Under the pieces are notes generated by a model. That model saw only the letters and a program-made list of their open reading frames with translations, ran no database searches and had not been told where the DNA came from. Below, piece by piece: positions 13,678 to 23,539 of a stretch of 64,000 nucleotides of DNA. The translations under genes were made by a program, and so were the position numbers. The DNA comes from an uncultured Gammaproteobacteria bacterium (lineage in GTDB: Bacteria; Pseudomonadota; Gammaproteobacteria; DRJJ01). The stretch covers positions 62,001 to 126,000 of the forward strand of contig CAMYJU010000001.1 in NCBI GenBank assembly GCA_947258795.1. Direction: 5' to 3'. The first letter of the stretch is position 1; each line of letters starts with the position of its first letter.

Positions 13678-14340
13678 ATGAAAGATATACAGCTACGCGG
13701 CATCGGCATGACCTCTGAGCGTACACGCGGACGGCTGATACAGCGTCTGCGCGACATGGGCATCAAGGATGAACAGGTCCTGGCAGCGATGCTGAACACG
13801 CCACGTCACCTGTTTGTCGACGAGGCGCTGGCCAGTCGTGCCTATGAGGATACCGCCTTGCCGATCGGGCAGGGGCAGACCATTTCGCAGCCCTATATCG
13901 TCGGCCGTATGACCGAACTGTTGCTGCAGGGTGAAGCATTGTACAGTGTGCTCGAGGTCGGTACCGGTTGCGGCTACCAGACCGCCATCCTGGCCGGGCT
14001 GGTTGACCGGGTGTATACAGTTGAACGGCTGGACCAGCTCCTGCATCAGGCTACGCAGCGTTTCAGGAAACTGGGCCTGCGTAATATCCGCGCACAACAT
14101 AGCGATGGTGGCTGGGGCTGGGAGGCGCATGCACCCTATGATGGCATTATTGTGACCGCCGCACCGGCGGAGATACCGGCGCCGCTGTTACAACAACTTG
14201 CCCCGGGCGCCAGACTGGTGATACCGGTCGGGTCCGGCCGGCAGCAAAAGCTGTCTGTTATCACCAGAACCGAGGAAGGTTTTGAACAAGTCGATCATGA
14301 AACGGTCAGTTTTGTACCGTTGGTAGGAGGACGTGGCTGA
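13678..14340 (+). CDS. pcm: Protein-L-isoaspartate O-methyltransferase
   Basis: Pcm methylates L-isoaspartyl residues in damaged proteins using S-adenosylmethionine so that they can revert to aspartate. The SAM-binding motif [13 protein letters not shown], the substrate segment [11 protein letters not shown] and [12 protein letters not shown] are visible. The start MKDIQLRG is preceded by GGAGG at 12 bases. The protein has 220 residues, against 208 in E. coli. It overlaps the next gene by one base (TGATG). Confidence 0.96.
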   Translation: MKDIQLRGIGMTSERTRGRLIQRLRDMGIKDEQVLAAMLNTPRHLFVDEALASRAYEDTALPIGQGQTISQPYIVGRMTELLLQGEALYSVLEVGTGCGYQTAILAGLVDRVYTVERLDQLLHQATQRFRKLGLRNIRAQHSDGGWGWEAHAPYDGIIVTAAPAEIPAPLLQQLAPGARLVIPVGSGRQQKLSVITRTEEGFEQVDHETVSFVPLVGGRG

Positions 14341-14921
14341 TGTCACTTTTTGCAGGTATGTATGATCGTGCCCTGGGCTGGTCCAGGCACCGTAGGGCGC
14401 CAGGTATACTGGCCGGACTGAGTTTTGCCGAGAGTTCGTTTTTTCCGGTGCCACCGGATGTGATGCTAATCCCGATGTCACTGACGCAGCCGCAACGAGC
14501 CTGGTTTTTTGCCGGCCTGACCACGCTGGCCTCGGTGCTGGGTGGTGTGCTCGGATACCTGCTGGGCATGTTTGCGTTTGAGCTAATCGAGCCATTGCTG
14601 ATCAAGGTGGGTTATATCGATAAGATGAACGTGGTCCAGGCCTGGTTCGAGGAATGGGGTTTCTGGACCGTGTTTATTGCCGGTTTCACGCCGATTCCGT
14701 ACAAGATATTCACGATCTCGGCCGGATTCAGTGCGATGGCGCTGTTACCGTTTGTACTAGCATCCTTTGTCGGACGCGGGGCACGGTTTTTTCTGGTTTC
14801 CGGACTGATGGTCTGGGGCGGTGAACGTATGGAACATATGATACGCCGCTACATTGACAGGATAAGCTGGATTATCATACTTTTGTTTGCGGTATATTTC
14901 ATACTGCGCGAGGTTCAATGA
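14340..14921 (+). CDS. YqaA family inner-membrane protein (VTT/DedA-like)
   Basis: A 193-residue integral membrane protein of the VTT (SNARE-associated, DedA-like) superfamily, closest by layout to E. coli YqaA. It has the conserved segments LSFAESSFFPVPPDVMLIP, the glycine-rich GGVLGYLLGMFAFE and FIAGFTPIPYKIFTISAG, plus a C-terminal hydrophobic helix. DedA-like proteins are tied to lipid flipping and proton-motive-force homeostasis. The function of this subgroup is not established. It sits between pcm and nlpD, as in Pseudomonas-like genomes, and overlaps both. Confidence 0.88.
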   Translation: MSLFAGMYDRALGWSRHRRAPGILAGLSFAESSFFPVPPDVMLIPMSLTQPQRAWFFAGLTTLASVLGGVLGYLLGMFAFELIEPLLIKVGYIDKMNVVQAWFEEWGFWTVFIAGFTPIPYKIFTISAGFSAMALLPFVLASFVGRGARFFLVSGLMVWGGERMEHMIRRYIDRISWIIILLFAVYFILREVQ

Positions 14922-15739
14922 CAACACGCCTGATTGCGACTGTTTTTTTATCCCTGTTGCTCGCTGCATGCAGCAGTCAGCAACATCAGCCTCAGGTAAT
15001 CGACCGCAGTCATCATCACAAGAAGCAAACCGTTAAGAAATGGTACAAGGTGCGCAAGGGCGACACGCTGTATTCGATAGCCTGGGCGAACAGGCTGCAT
15101 TACCGGACCCTGGCCTACTGGAACCATATACGTCCGCCCTATCTCCTGCATCCGGGTCAGATACTGCGCCTGACGCCGCGTAATAAACAGAAAAAGAAGC
15201 CTGCCCGTGTCGCGAGCAAACCCAAAAAAACCACAGCCGACAGTCGTTACAGCAAGAGTAGCGGTTCAAAATCACGCACAGCGACCGGCAGTGGTAAGGT
15301 CAATAAAAACAGGAAGGCAGCAACAAAAAATAAAAAAGCCGGCAATAAAGTATCCGGGAAAAGTAATCCGAAATGGGCCTGGCCAACTTATGGTCCGCTC
15401 AGATATCGTTACAGCAGCAAGGCCGGTGGCAAGCAGGGCATAGGCATTGCCGGCCGCAGGGGGCAGAAAATACGTGCCGCGGCTGCCGGCAAGGTGGTAT
15501 ACAGCGGTGAAGGCCTGCTGCGTTACGGCAAAATGATCATCGTCAAGCATAACAGTCGTTACCTGAGTGCCTATGCGCACAATCAGAGATTACTGGTCAA
15601 GGAGGGGGCATGGGTCAAGGCAGGTCAGCAGATTGCATTAATGGGTAGTAGCGGGACCAACAGCACACTAGTGCACTTCGAAATCCGGCGTGACGGTAAA
15701 CCCGTTAATCCTATAAGGTATCTTCCGAAAAAACGTTAA
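14918..15739 (+). CDS. nlpD: Lipoprotein NlpD, LysM and LytM domains
   Basis: NlpD is an outer-membrane lipoprotein that activates the amidase AmiC during septal splitting. The lipobox is LLAAC (lipidated Cys near residue 19). A LysM peptidoglycan-binding domain covers about residues 41-85 (WYKVRKGDTLYSIAW). A Lys/Ser/Thr-rich linker follows, then a C-terminal M23/LytM domain. The domain keeps HNSRYLSAYAHN and VHFEIRRDGKPVNP but has GIGIAG where active peptidases carry their first metal ligands. It is therefore catalytically degenerate, as NlpD is known to be. rpoS follows. Confidence 0.95.
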   Translation: MTTRLIATVFLSLLLAACSSQQHQPQVIDRSHHHKKQTVKKWYKVRKGDTLYSIAWANRLHYRTLAYWNHIRPPYLLHPGQILRLTPRNKQKKKPARVASKPKKTTADSRYSKSSGSKSRTATGSGKVNKNRKAATKNKKAGNKVSGKSNPKWAWPTYGPLRYRYSSKAGGKQGIGIAGRRGQKIRAAAAGKVVYSGEGLLRYGKMIIVKHNSRYLSAYAHNQRLLVKEGAWVKAGQQIALMGSSGTNSTLVHFEIRRDGKPVNPIRYLPKKR

Positions 15740-15921
15740 CCATATTGTCTTCACTTGCCATATCGGGTTATCTTTAAACCTGCAGTGATGGAACAGCATC
15801 ACAACAATGAAATGAGCTATCAAGATTACCTTGCCAGTGGTCGATATAAAGACTGGTAGAAGTGAATATATCGGGGGAAGCACATGTATATATTTCTTCA
15901 GTGGGTAAAATCCGGCACGGT

Positions 15922-15937
15922 GTTCTGCAAGCAGAAC
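15922..15937 (+). promoter_or_regulatory. Hairpin in the rpoS leader
   Basis: A perfect 7-bp inverted repeat (GTTCTGC / GCAGAAC) separated by two bases lies 32 bases before the rpoS ATG and just upstream of its AAGGAGAG ribosome site. The 230-base nlpD-rpoS gap otherwise holds no gene. rpoS leaders are known sites of post-transcriptional control in other gammaproteobacteria. The role of this hairpin is inference. Confidence 0.35.
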
Positions 15938-15969
15938 CAGGCAGTGCGTTAAGGAGAGGGCTCTGGCGG

Positions 15970-16989
15970 ATGTCAAAACAACAGGACAATCCACCGGTAA
16001 AGACGGACGGCGACGAGGCAAAAGTCGACGGTGTTTCAGAACAACTGACAGAGGATAACCTGAACTTGATGGATACAGGTGTTGACGGGCATCTCAATAT
16101 GGCTGATGAAGTCGAAGAAAAGGAAGACAACAAGAAGAAGCGCGAAGTATCGGCAGGTCAAATGGATGCTACCCGTTTGTATCTGAACGAAATCGGATTC
16201 TCACCACTACTCACCGCCGAAGAAGAAGTTCATTATTCCAGGCTCGCACAGAAAGGCGACGAGTCCGGCCGCAAACGCATGATCGAAAGCAACCTGCGTC
16301 TGGTGGTCAAGATTGCGCGTCGATATATGAACAGGGGGCTGGCCTTGCTGGACCTGATCGAGGAGGGCAACCTCGGCCTGATCAGGGCGGTTGAAAAATT
16401 TGATCCGGAACGTGGTTTTCGTTTTTCCACCTATGCCACCTGGTGGATCCGGCAGACCATCGAACGCGCGATCATGAACCAGACGCGTACTATTCGTCTG
16501 CCTATTCATGTGGTCAAGGAAATAAACCTGTACCTGCGTGCAACCCGTCAGTTGACCCAGAACCTGGAGCGTGAGCCAACCACGGAAGAGGTCGCCAATC
16601 TGCTCGATAAGCCGATAGCCGAAGTCAAACGCATGCTGGGTCTGAATGAACGTATCACCTCGGTGGATACCCCGATTGGCGGCGACGAGGACCGGATTTT
16701 GCTGGACTCGATTGCAGACGAGAACAATCCGGATCCATCTGCGTTGCTACAGGATGAAAATGTACACGATAACCTGGAGATGTGGCTGGACAAGCTCAAT
16801 GATAAGCAGCGCGAAGTGGTGGAAAGACGCTTCGGTCTGCATGGCTATGAACGTTCCACCCTGGAAGAAGTCGGTCAGGAAATCGGCGTGACACGTGAAC
16901 GGGTGCGTCAGATACAGATGGATGCCTTGCGCCGCCTGCGTGAAATACTCGAGAGTGAAGGCTTTTCCGAGGACATGCTGTTGAAGTGA
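15970..16989 (+). CDS. rpoS: RNA polymerase sigma factor RpoS
   Basis: This is the stationary-phase and general-stress sigma factor. Region 1.2 starts at [20 protein letters not shown]. Region 2 has [35 protein letters not shown] and the -10-recognising [14 protein letters not shown]. Region 4.2 has [19 protein letters not shown]. The start at MSKQQDN has an AAGGAGAG site 12 bases upstream. The frame is open for another 36 codons upstream, but those residues do not look like sigma sequence. It has 339 residues, close to E. coli RpoS (330). Confidence 0.97.
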   Translation: MSKQQDNPPVKTDGDEAKVDGVSEQLTEDNLNLMDTGVDGHLNMADEVEEKEDNKKKREVSAGQMDATRLYLNEIGFSPLLTAEEEVHYSRLAQKGDESGRKRMIESNLRLVVKIARRYMNRGLALLDLIEEGNLGLIRAVEKFDPERGFRFSTYATWWIRQTIERAIMNQTRTIRLPIHVVKEINLYLRATRQLTQNLEREPTTEEVANLLDKPIAEVKRMLGLNERITSVDTPIGGDEDRILLDSIADENNPDPSALLQDENVHDNLEMWLDKLNDKQREVVERRFGLHGYERSTLEEVGQEIGVTRERVRQIQMDALRRLREILESEGFSEDMLLK

Positions 16990-17004
16990 CAGCAGGTCTG
17001 GTAG

Positions 17005-17409
17005 CTATATCATCATCAATGCCGCGGCAACCGAGCGTCCCTCGGAAGCCAGGATGTTATAGGTGCGGCAGGCCGCCGCGGTGTCCATAATCTCGACGCC
17101 AATCTGCCTGCTCCGACCCGACAGAAAATCCACTTCCTGGGCCAGTGCCAGTGCACTGATCAGTGCCGCATCCGGGAATACCTGCGATTTTCCGGTACCC
17201 AGCAGGATAATCTCCGGTTCCAGTCCGGTCACCACGCTGGCGTGTTCGGGTTGCAGTTCTGCTATTGTCTGCGGTTCCCAGTTACGTAACAGTTGTTCCG
17301 GCATGATGATCAGGCTTTGGGTCAGGCGCTCCTCATTAACCACAACTTCTCCAACGTTATAGGACCTGATCATATACCGGGCGGTGTTGTAATCGAGCGA
17401 CAGTTTCAT
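17005..17409 (-). CDS. Mth938/Xcc1710-like domain protein (DUF498 family)
   Basis: A cytoplasmic protein of about 134 residues of the Mth938-like fold (DUF498/AAMDC family), whose bacterial function is unknown. Recognisable are VVNEERLTQSLIIMPE, EIILLGTGKSQVFP and the C-terminal GVEIMDTAAACRTYNILASEGRSV-type segment, which spans about residues 102-126. The start is uncertain. The ATG of MKLSLDYN is used here because it matches family starts, but an ATG six codons upstream sits closer to an AGGAG site. It is convergent with rpoS. Confidence 0.8.
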   Translation of the reverse strand: MKLSLDYNTARYMIRSYNVGEVVVNEERLTQSLIIMPEQLLRNWEPQTIAELQPEHASVVTGLEPEIILLGTGKSQVFPDAALISALALAQEVDFLSGRSRQIGVEIMDTAAACRTYNILASEGRSVAAALMMI

Positions 17410-17479
17410 GGCCACAATGTAGTGCATGTCTCCTGGCAGGGCAAGGCCTGAGCACGAGTTCACAAAATGGACAAAATAT

Positions 17480-17491
17480 CCGGAATTCCGG
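17480..17491. promoter_or_regulatory. 12-bp perfect palindrome upstream of the OMP gene
   Basis: CCGGAATTCCGG lies in the 166-base divergent gap between the Mth938-like gene and the outer-membrane protein gene, 85 bases before the latter. A dyad in this position could be an operator. No regulator match is claimed. Confidence 0.25.
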
Positions 17492-17575
17492 TTACAAAAC
17501 AGCGATCTCCCGTGCATCTATCCATCGATGTGCCGTTATGATGACTGATAGATTGTGTGATTTACAGGAGATAAC

Positions 17576-18331
17576 ATGAAAACGAAACTGCTTACGGGCC
17601 TGTCGGTGATGTTACTGGCCGGTACAGCCGTCGCCGATACGATTGGCGTCGAGGTCGGTGCAACTTTCTGGAAATATGACATCAATGGCTCAGTCAGATA
17701 CCAGAGTACCGATCCAGCCGATACGGTCGATGTGAATGAAGACCTGGGTTATAGCGATGATGATGCTAATTCATTCTATATCACCATCGAGCACCCGGTG
17801 CCGGCTATCCCTAATATCCGGGTTGCCAGAACCAATATGGATGCCACTGCCAGTGGTACGCTGAGCAAGACCTTCACTTATGGGGGTGTGACCTACGGTA
17901 TCAACGAAGCGGTCGACAGTGAAGTCACGCTGGACCAGACCGATGTCACCCTGTACTACCAGGTACTGGACAACGTCCTGAATCTGAACCTGGGTGTGAA
18001 CGCAAAGAATATCGACGGCAAGGTAAGACTGGCCGGTGCGGTCACCGGCACGACCACAGCCGAGATCAGCGGCTGGGTACCGATGTTTCATATCGGCGCC
18101 GGTATCGATATGCCACTGAGCGGTCTGTCTATCGAGGCCGATGGCAACGTAATCGGTTATCAGGACAGCAAGTTTTACGACTACGACCTGCGCGTCAAGT
18201 ACACCACGCCATGGCGTATCGGCTTAATGGGTGGCTATCGCAAGATCAAGCTCGACCTGGAAGATTTTGACGAGAGCTACAGTGACCTGCAGTTTGATGG
18301 TCCCTATGCCGGTATCTACGGAAAATTCTGA
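17576..18331 (+). CDS. Outer-membrane beta-barrel protein
   Basis: A 251-residue secreted protein with a clear signal peptide (MKTKLLTGLSVMLLAGTAVA, cleavage before DTIG). The rest alternates in the way of a small beta barrel and ends in GPYAGIYGKF, with the terminal phenylalanine recognised by the BAM complex. The overall pattern resembles the TIGR04219-type outer-membrane proteins, an assignment from memory of that family. An AGGAGATAAC ribosome site precedes the ATG. Substrate or role is unknown. A strong stem-loop follows the stop. Confidence 0.8.
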   Translation: MKTKLLTGLSVMLLAGTAVADTIGVEVGATFWKYDINGSVRYQSTDPADTVDVNEDLGYSDDDANSFYITIEHPVPAIPNIRVARTNMDATASGTLSKTFTYGGVTYGINEAVDSEVTLDQTDVTLYYQVLDNVLNLNLGVNAKNIDGKVRLAGAVTGTTTAEISGWVPMFHIGAGIDMPLSGLSIEADGNVIGYQDSKFYDYDLRVKYTTPWRIGLMGGYRKIKLDLEDFDESYSDLQFDGPYAGIYGKF

Positions 18332-18343
18332 TCAGTTCCCGAT

Positions 18344-18380
18344 CCGTCAAGGCCCCGGGTGATAAGCCGGGCCTTGACGG
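18344..18380 (+). terminator. Strong stem-loop after the OMP gene
   Basis: A perfect 12-bp GC-rich inverted repeat (CCGTCAAGGCCC / GGGCCTTGACGG) with a 13-base loop begins 12 bases after the OMP stop. No T-run follows, so it may act as a transcript-stabilising hairpin or an imperfect terminator. Confidence 0.6.
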
Positions 18381-18665
18381 ACACAGACGACCACATCGCC
18401 CATTCCCCCTCATCAGCCGACCTCACGGCAGATGAACCATACCGCTAACCGTGCCGGGATTTCGACCATGCCGGTGCAGGTATCCACCGCAATCGATCAA
18501 TCCCGGCAACGGCAGGCATGTTATCATTCGGCCAGTGTAGGCGATAAGCGGTCATCATCGGGTAAGCACTTGCATTGACAGGGATTTATAATGTCAGTAA
18601 GGTTTTGCCCTTTGACCTGCAATCGGCCGGGCACAACACCACAAGCACTAATAATCGGACAGTTG
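18381..18665. other. Non-coding gap before alaC
   Basis: Together with the stem-loop this is the only gene-free stretch over 300 bases in the window. I see no RNA gene or conserved small reading frame. Near its end are TTGACA (18575-18580) and TATAAT (18587-18592), but they are only six bases apart and so do not form a standard promoter together. An in-frame ATG at 18591 would extend alaC by 25 residues. These do not look like the family and were not used. Confidence 0.4.
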
Positions 18666-19880
18666 ATGGACGAATTCCCCAGAATCAAGCGTTTACCACC
18701 CTATGTTTTCAATATCGTCAATGAGTTGAAGGCCAAGGCGCGCGCGCGTGGTGAGGACATTATCGATTTTGGCATGGGAAATCCGGACCAGCCAACCCCG
18801 CCACACATTGTGGAAAAGCTGGTAGAGGCCTCAAGACGGGGTGATACCCATCGCTACTCGGTCTCGCGCGGTATCCCGCGCCTGCGTCGCGCCATCTGCA
18901 ACTGGTACAAGGATCGCTACGACGTCGATCTGGATTATGATTCCGAGGCCATAGTAACCATCGGCTCCAAAGAGGGGCTGGCACACCTGGCGTTGGCCAC
19001 GGTGGGGCCCGGAGATGCGGTGCTGGTGCCTAATCCGGCCTACCCGATCCATCCCTACGGCTTTGTCATTGCGGGCGCTGATATCCGCATGGTGCCGTTG
19101 ATCGACGAAGTCGATTTTTTTGCCGAACTGGTCAAGGCGATCAAGGACTCCTGGCCGAAACCGAAGATGCTGGTGCTGAATTTTCCCGGTAACCCGACCA
19201 CGCAATGTGTCGATCTGGACTTCTTCGAGAAAGTGGTTGAGATCGCCCGTGAACACAAGATCTGGGTGGTGCATGACCTGGCCTATGCCGAGATTGCGTT
19301 CGATGGCTACAAGGCACCGTCCATCCTGCAGGTGCCGGGTGCGAAGGAAATCGCGATCGAGAGTTATTCCCTGTCCAAGACCTATAATATGCCGGGTTGG
19401 CGCGTCGGCTTTATGTGTGGCAACCCGACCCTGATTGCGGCACTGGCAAGAATGAAATCCTATCTGGACTACGGCATGTTTACGCCAATCCAGATTGCCG
19501 CAATCACCGCGCTGGAAGGTCCCCAGGATTGCGTGCAGGAGATTTCGGATATGTATCGCAGCCGCCGCGACGTGTTATGTAGCGGTCTGAATTCCATCGG
19601 CTGGCGAGTGACACCGCCGAAGGCGACCATGTTTGTCTGGGCACCGATACCAGAGCCGTACAAGCACCTGGGGTCACTGGAGTTTTCCAAAAAATTACTG
19701 AGCGAAGCGAAAGTGGCTGTATCTCCCGGGATCGGTTTTGGCGAGTATGGTGATGATCATGTTCGCTTCGGCCTGATAGAGAATGAACATCGCACACGCC
19801 AGGCGATACGCGGTATCAGGAACATGTTCCGTAACGACGGCGTTGTACTGGAAAAAGCAATTGCAGGAGATCAAGTTTGA
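18666..19880 (+). CDS. alaC: Alanine transaminase (glutamate-pyruvate aminotransferase)
   Basis: A class I/II PLP aminotransferase of about 404 residues. It has [16 protein letters not shown] near residue 37, the [13 protein letters not shown] segment, the PLP-contacting NFPGNPTTQ, and the Schiff-base lysine in [17 protein letters not shown]. The starting motif [15 protein letters not shown] is characteristic of the AlaC group. Upstream of hom it matches the alaC-hom-thrC order of Pseudomonas-like genomes. The stop overlaps the hom TTG start. Confidence 0.92.
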   Translation: MDEFPRIKRLPPYVFNIVNELKAKARARGEDIIDFGMGNPDQPTPPHIVEKLVEASRRGDTHRYSVSRGIPRLRRAICNWYKDRYDVDLDYDSEAIVTIGSKEGLAHLALATVGPGDAVLVPNPAYPIHPYGFVIAGADIRMVPLIDEVDFFAELVKAIKDSWPKPKMLVLNFPGNPTTQCVDLDFFEKVVEIAREHKIWVVHDLAYAEIAFDGYKAPSILQVPGAKEIAIESYSLSKTYNMPGWRVGFMCGNPTLIAALARMKSYLDYGMFTPIQIAAITALEGPQDCVQEISDMYRSRRDVLCSGLNSIGWRVTPPKATMFVWAPIPEPYKHLGSLEFSKKLLSEAKVAVSPGIGFGEYGDDHVRFGLIENEHRTRQAIRGIRNMFRNDGVVLEKAIAGDQV

Positions 19881-21187
19881 AACCGGTTAATGTAGGTTTG
19901 TTGGGTCTGGGAACCGTCGGCGGCGGTACTTTTAAGGTATTGCAACGAAATGCGCGAGAGATTACCCGTCGTGCCGGACGCGGCATACAGGTCGTACACG
20001 CTGCGGCACGGGATCTGGACACCAGCCAGTTCGAGGGCCTGGATGCGATCACGCTGACCGAAGACGCATTCGAGGTGGTCAACAACCCGGATGTTGATAT
20101 CGTGGTCGAGCTGATCGGTGGTTATGAGCTGGCGCGTGAGCTGGTCATCCAGGCGATTGAGAATGGCAAGCATGTGGTCACGGCCAACAAAGCCCTGATT
20201 GCCGTGCATGGTAACGAGATCTTCGAGGCGGCGCAGCGCAAAGGTGTAACCGTCGCCTTTGAAGCGGCCGTTGCTGGTGGTATCCCGATTATCAAGGCGA
20301 TACGTGAAGGCCTGTCTGCCAACGAGATTGAATGGATAGCTGGCATCATCAACGGTACCGGTAACTTCATCCTGACCGAAATGAAAGACAAGGGGCGCAA
20401 CTTTGAGGATGTGTTGAAGGAGGCGCAGGATCTGGGTTATGCCGAGGCTGACCCGAGCTTCGATATTGACGGTATCGATGCCGCACACAAACTGACCATA
20501 CTGGCCTCGATTGCATTCGGTATACCGTTGCAGTTTGACAGTGTCTATACAGAAGGTATCAGTCACCTCACCCTGGACGACGTCAACTATGCGCAGGAGC
20601 TGGGTTACCGGATCAAGCACCTGGGCATAACCCGGCGTGCAGACCACGGCATTGAGGTACGTGTTCACCCGACGCTGATACCGGAGCGCCGTCTGATCGC
20701 CAATGTTAACGGAGTGATGAATGCGGTACTGGTACAGGGTGATGCGGTGGGACCGACGCTATATTATGGTGCCGGTGCCGGAGCCGAACCGACAGCTTCC
20801 GCAGTAGTCGCCGACCTGGTCGATGTGACCCGCAGCCTGACCACCGACCCGGAGAACCGCGTTCCTCACCTGGCCTTTCAGCCTGATGCGATGGCTGAAA
20901 TGCATATCCTGCCGATGGCCGATATCGAAACTGCCTATTACATGCGCATGCAGGCGACTGACCGTCCTGGTGTCATGGCAGAAGTAACCCGCATCCTCGG
21001 CAGCCTGGACATCAGTATTGAAGCCATGCTGCAAAAAGAGCCAGCGGAAGGGCAAGAGACCGTACAGATCATTATGCTGACCCACTGTGTACGTGAAGGC
21101 AAAATGAATGATGCGATTACACAGATACAGCAGCTGGATTCTATACATGGCGATGTCACCCGCATTCGTATGGAAACGCTTTCCTAA
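19877..21187 (+). CDS. hom: Homoserine dehydrogenase
   Basis: Hom reduces aspartate semialdehyde to homoserine for threonine and methionine synthesis. The N-terminal Rossmann motif is [13 protein letters not shown]. The catalytic domain has [15 protein letters not shown] and the family signature around [16 protein letters not shown]-terminal ACT domain (about residues 355-430, [14 protein letters not shown]) suggests feedback control by threonine. The start codon is TTG, placed by the AGGAGA site seven bases upstream and by the overlap with the alaC stop. It has 436 residues, typical of monofunctional Hom. Confidence 0.97.
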   Translation: MKPVNVGLLGLGTVGGGTFKVLQRNAREITRRAGRGIQVVHAAARDLDTSQFEGLDAITLTEDAFEVVNNPDVDIVVELIGGYELARELVIQAIENGKHVVTANKALIAVHGNEIFEAAQRKGVTVAFEAAVAGGIPIIKAIREGLSANEIEWIAGIINGTGNFILTEMKDKGRNFEDVLKEAQDLGYAEADPSFDIDGIDAAHKLTILASIAFGIPLQFDSVYTEGISHLTLDDVNYAQELGYRIKHLGITRRADHGIEVRVHPTLIPERRLIANVNGVMNAVLVQGDAVGPTLYYGAGAGAEPTASAVVADLVDVTRSLTTDPENRVPHLAFQPDAMAEMHILPMADIETAYYMRMQATDRPGVMAEVTRILGSLDISIEAMLQKEPAEGQETVQIIMLTHCVREGKMNDAITQIQQLDSIHGDVTRIRMETLS

Positions 21188-21214
21188 ACTTACTAAATCA
21201 TACAGGATATACTG

Positions 21215-22357
21215 ATGCCGTTCAGATCAAGATATACAGGCCTTATCGAAGCCTATCGTGACCGCCTGCCGGTACATGACGACACCCGGATCATAAGCCT
21301 GGGTGAAGGCAATACCCCGCTGATCAAGCTTAATAATATTCCGGCCCATCTGGGCAAGGATGTCGACATCTATGTCAAATATGAAGGTCTGAATCCAACC
21401 GGTTCATTCAAGGACCGCGGTATGACCATGGCCGTTACCAAGGCGATGGAAGAGGGCAGCAAGGCAATTATCTGTGCGTCTACCGGTAATACCTCCGCCG
21501 CTGCCGCTGCCTATGCCGCGCGGGCGGGTATTACCGCGTTTGTACTGATACCGGATGGCAAGATCGCGCTGGGCAAGCTGGCACAGGCAATGATGCACGG
21601 CGCCGTGGTGATCCAGATCAAGGGTAACTTTGATGACGGTATGCGCCTGGTCAAGGAGGTTGCCGAAGAGGCGCCGGTGACCATCGTGAATTCGATCAAC
21701 CCGTATCGTCTGCAGGGCCAGAAAACCGCTGCGTTCGAGATCGTCGAGGAACTGGGTCGTGCTCCGGATTACCACTGTCTGCCGGTCGGAAATGCCGGGA
21801 ATATTACTGCGCACTGGATCGGTTATTGCGAGTACTCGTCAGCTTCCGGTGATCATGTCACGGCGGCCTGTGCCTATTGCGAAGGTCATTGTCGCTACGC
21901 TGGTGGTGCGATCGTCGGCAATCGTCCGCGTATGGTCGGTTATCAGGCTGCCGGTAGCGCCCCGTTCATGCGTGGTGAAATGGTCGATAATCCGGAAACG
22001 GTCGCAACCGCGATTCGTATCGGTCATCCGCAAAGCTGGGATATGGCCTGGAAGGTCAAGGAAGAGTCGGGTGGCTGGTTTGATGAATGCAGCGACGAAC
22101 AGATCCTGGCTGCACAGAAGCTGCTGGCCGAGAAAGAGGGTGTGTTCTGTGAACCGGCCTCGGCCACTTCGCTGGCCGGTGCGATGATGGACGTCCAGTC
22201 CGGCAAGATACCGGAAGGCAGCAGCATAGTCTGTACTCTGACTGGTCACGGCCTGAAAGACCCGGATACTGCGATCAAGCAAAGCACCTCGCCAATGGTT
22301 ACGGTTGAAGCCGATCTGGAATCGGTAAAGCGGGCGATACTGGATAATATGGCTTAA
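21215..22357 (+). CDS. thrC: Threonine synthase with a cysteine-rich insertion
   Basis: ThrC converts phosphohomoserine to threonine. The PLP lysine is in [11 protein letters not shown] (K66). [19 protein letters not shown] and the PLP phosphate loop [11 protein letters not shown] are standard. At 380 residues it is longer than the usual roughly 350 for this short class. The excess lies at about residues 208-235, between GYCEY and [10 protein letters not shown], and contains C219, C222 and C226 (CAYCEGHC). The insertion is in frame and the downstream motifs are intact. It lies 27 bases after hom, so probably in the same operon. Confidence 0.95.
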   Translation: MPFRSRYTGLIEAYRDRLPVHDDTRIISLGEGNTPLIKLNNIPAHLGKDVDIYVKYEGLNPTGSFKDRGMTMAVTKAMEEGSKAIICASTGNTSAAAAAYAARAGITAFVLIPDGKIALGKLAQAMMHGAVVIQIKGNFDDGMRLVKEVAEEAPVTIVNSINPYRLQGQKTAAFEIVEELGRAPDYHCLPVGNAGNITAHWIGYCEYSSASGDHVTAACAYCEGHCRYAGGAIVGNRPRMVGYQAAGSAPFMRGEMVDNPETVATAIRIGHPQSWDMAWKVKEESGGWFDECSDEQILAAQKLLAEKEGVFCEPASATSLAGAMMDVQSGKIPEGSSIVCTLTGHGLKDPDTAIKQSTSPMVTVEADLESVKRAILDNMA

Positions 22358-22399
22358 GACTAGGGTGATTTAGTACCCGTGGTGGATGTGGTCAGGTTG

Positions 22400-23335
22400 T
22401 TATAGTTCTATACCGGCTATCGCCAGTTCCCCATAGATATCATTGTTGAAGCTGAGTTGTCCGTACTCCGGGTGTAATACATGCTCGACTAATACCAGGT
22501 AGGGGTTTAGCTCGAATCTGATTCCCGTTATCTGGTTCTGTATCCGCAGTCCGATCAGTTCTGCCAGGACTTCTTCGGTTATCGAATTCTCTTCAGCGGT
22601 ATTACATGCATGCAGCAGTTCATGTACCAGGTAGCGAAGATTGAATTCATAGTTCACGACGGAAGGGTCCAGGGTGATCGTATGTTCATTAAAGTCATAG
22701 TAGCCATGACTGCCTTGTAACTGACCCAGTCGTATCACCAGGCCACTATCCAGTGCCTGCTGGATTAATGCAACACCGGCCTGGTTGTGAGACAGTTTTT
22801 GCAGGGCGGTTTGTAACCGGGGTTGTTTCGACGGGTTAAGCAGGCTCAGTTGGGTGGTATCAATCGTGGTGTGGGGGATGGTGACGATGTAGTTGAGTCG
22901 CCAGCTCAGCCATGTACGCAGGATATTGATATCCTCCAGGCTGATTGTGCATTCACTGACGCGGGTGCATAGGTTGTTGCCCTCACGATGCAAGGAGGCA
23001 ACCCGCATAAAATGAACAGGGTTGTAATGGATCTGTTCACTTTTTTCGGATGCGACCGCATTCCAGCGGTTTATGCTTCCACGCAAAGCATGTTCGTCCA
23101 GTGTTTGACTGGTACTGACCAGATAGGCAAGGTAACCCAGGAATTCAGGCTTGAATATGCTCTGCCTGATATTGTGATGGCTGGGCGTATTGATGAAAAT
23201 GTCATGCAAACTGTTGCGATAGACACTGGCCGGTATTTCGTTATGTTTATGACTGCTAAGACTGCCCGCACACCCGGACAACAGGGGTATGATCAAAACC
23301 AGAACTGTCAGTACACGCCTTACAGGATAGTCCAT
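22400..23335 (-). CDS. Putative HExxH metallopeptidase-like lipoprotein
   Basis: An unrecognised lipoprotein of 311 residues. The signal sequence ends in a lipobox LLSGC (C22). Near the C-terminus is a zinc-protease motif HELLH (H238-H242), followed 12-17 residues later by glutamates (E254, E255, E259) that could be the third ligand. C123 and C130 could form a periplasmic disulfide. The start MDYPVRR is preferred over one seven codons upstream because it gives a standard lipoprotein signal. It lies downstream of the tandem DsrC gene on the same strand, 204 bases away. Substrate is unknown. Confidence 0.65.
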   Translation of the reverse strand: MDYPVRRVLTVLVLIIPLLSGCAGSLSSHKHNEIPASVYRNSLHDIFINTPSHHNIRQSIFKPEFLGYLAYLVSTSQTLDEHALRGSINRWNAVASEKSEQIHYNPVHFMRVASLHREGNNLCTRVSECTISLEDINILRTWLSWRLNYIVTIPHTTIDTTQLSLLNPSKQPRLQTALQKLSHNQAGVALIQQALDSGLVIRLGQLQGSHGYYDFNEHTITLDPSVVNYEFNLRYLVHELLHACNTAEENSITEEVLAELIGLRIQNQITGIRFELNPYLVLVEHVLHPEYGQLSFNNDIYGELAIAGIEL

Positions 23336-23417
23336 GCAAACTGCCTCGCGGAGCACATACCTGTTTATCGTCTTGCGTCTATATAACTTTAGTCTTTATG
23401 CAGATTCGATGTGCAAG

Positions 23418-23436
23418 CTGTTACAATCCTTAACAG
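23418..23436. other. Short inverted repeat upstream of the lipoprotein gene
   Basis: CTGTTA / TAACAG with a 7-base spacer lies 83 bases upstream of the lipoprotein start, next to a TTAATTAA palindrome. The 204-base gap holds no gene. This is a possible operator or simply AT-rich promoter DNA. Confidence 0.2.
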
Positions 23437-23539
23437 TTAATTAATGGATTTTATATTCCGCATACAGACTAATGAGTATATCTGCTCACGAAATGACCCA
23501 TACGGCTCAGTGGTGCCTGAACTTGCGCTGATCAGTCGT

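Noticed and set aside
15862-15969. N-terminally extended RpoS
   Set aside because: The frame is open, but the extra residues do not resemble sigma factors and a strong ribosome site sits before the ATG at 15970.
18591-18665. Longer AlaC from the ATG at 18591
   Set aside because: The added 25 residues precede the family start [13 protein letters not shown] and lack a good ribosome site.
19871-20668. Antisense reading frame inside hom
   Set aside because: A shadow of a conserved gene with no coding signature of its own.
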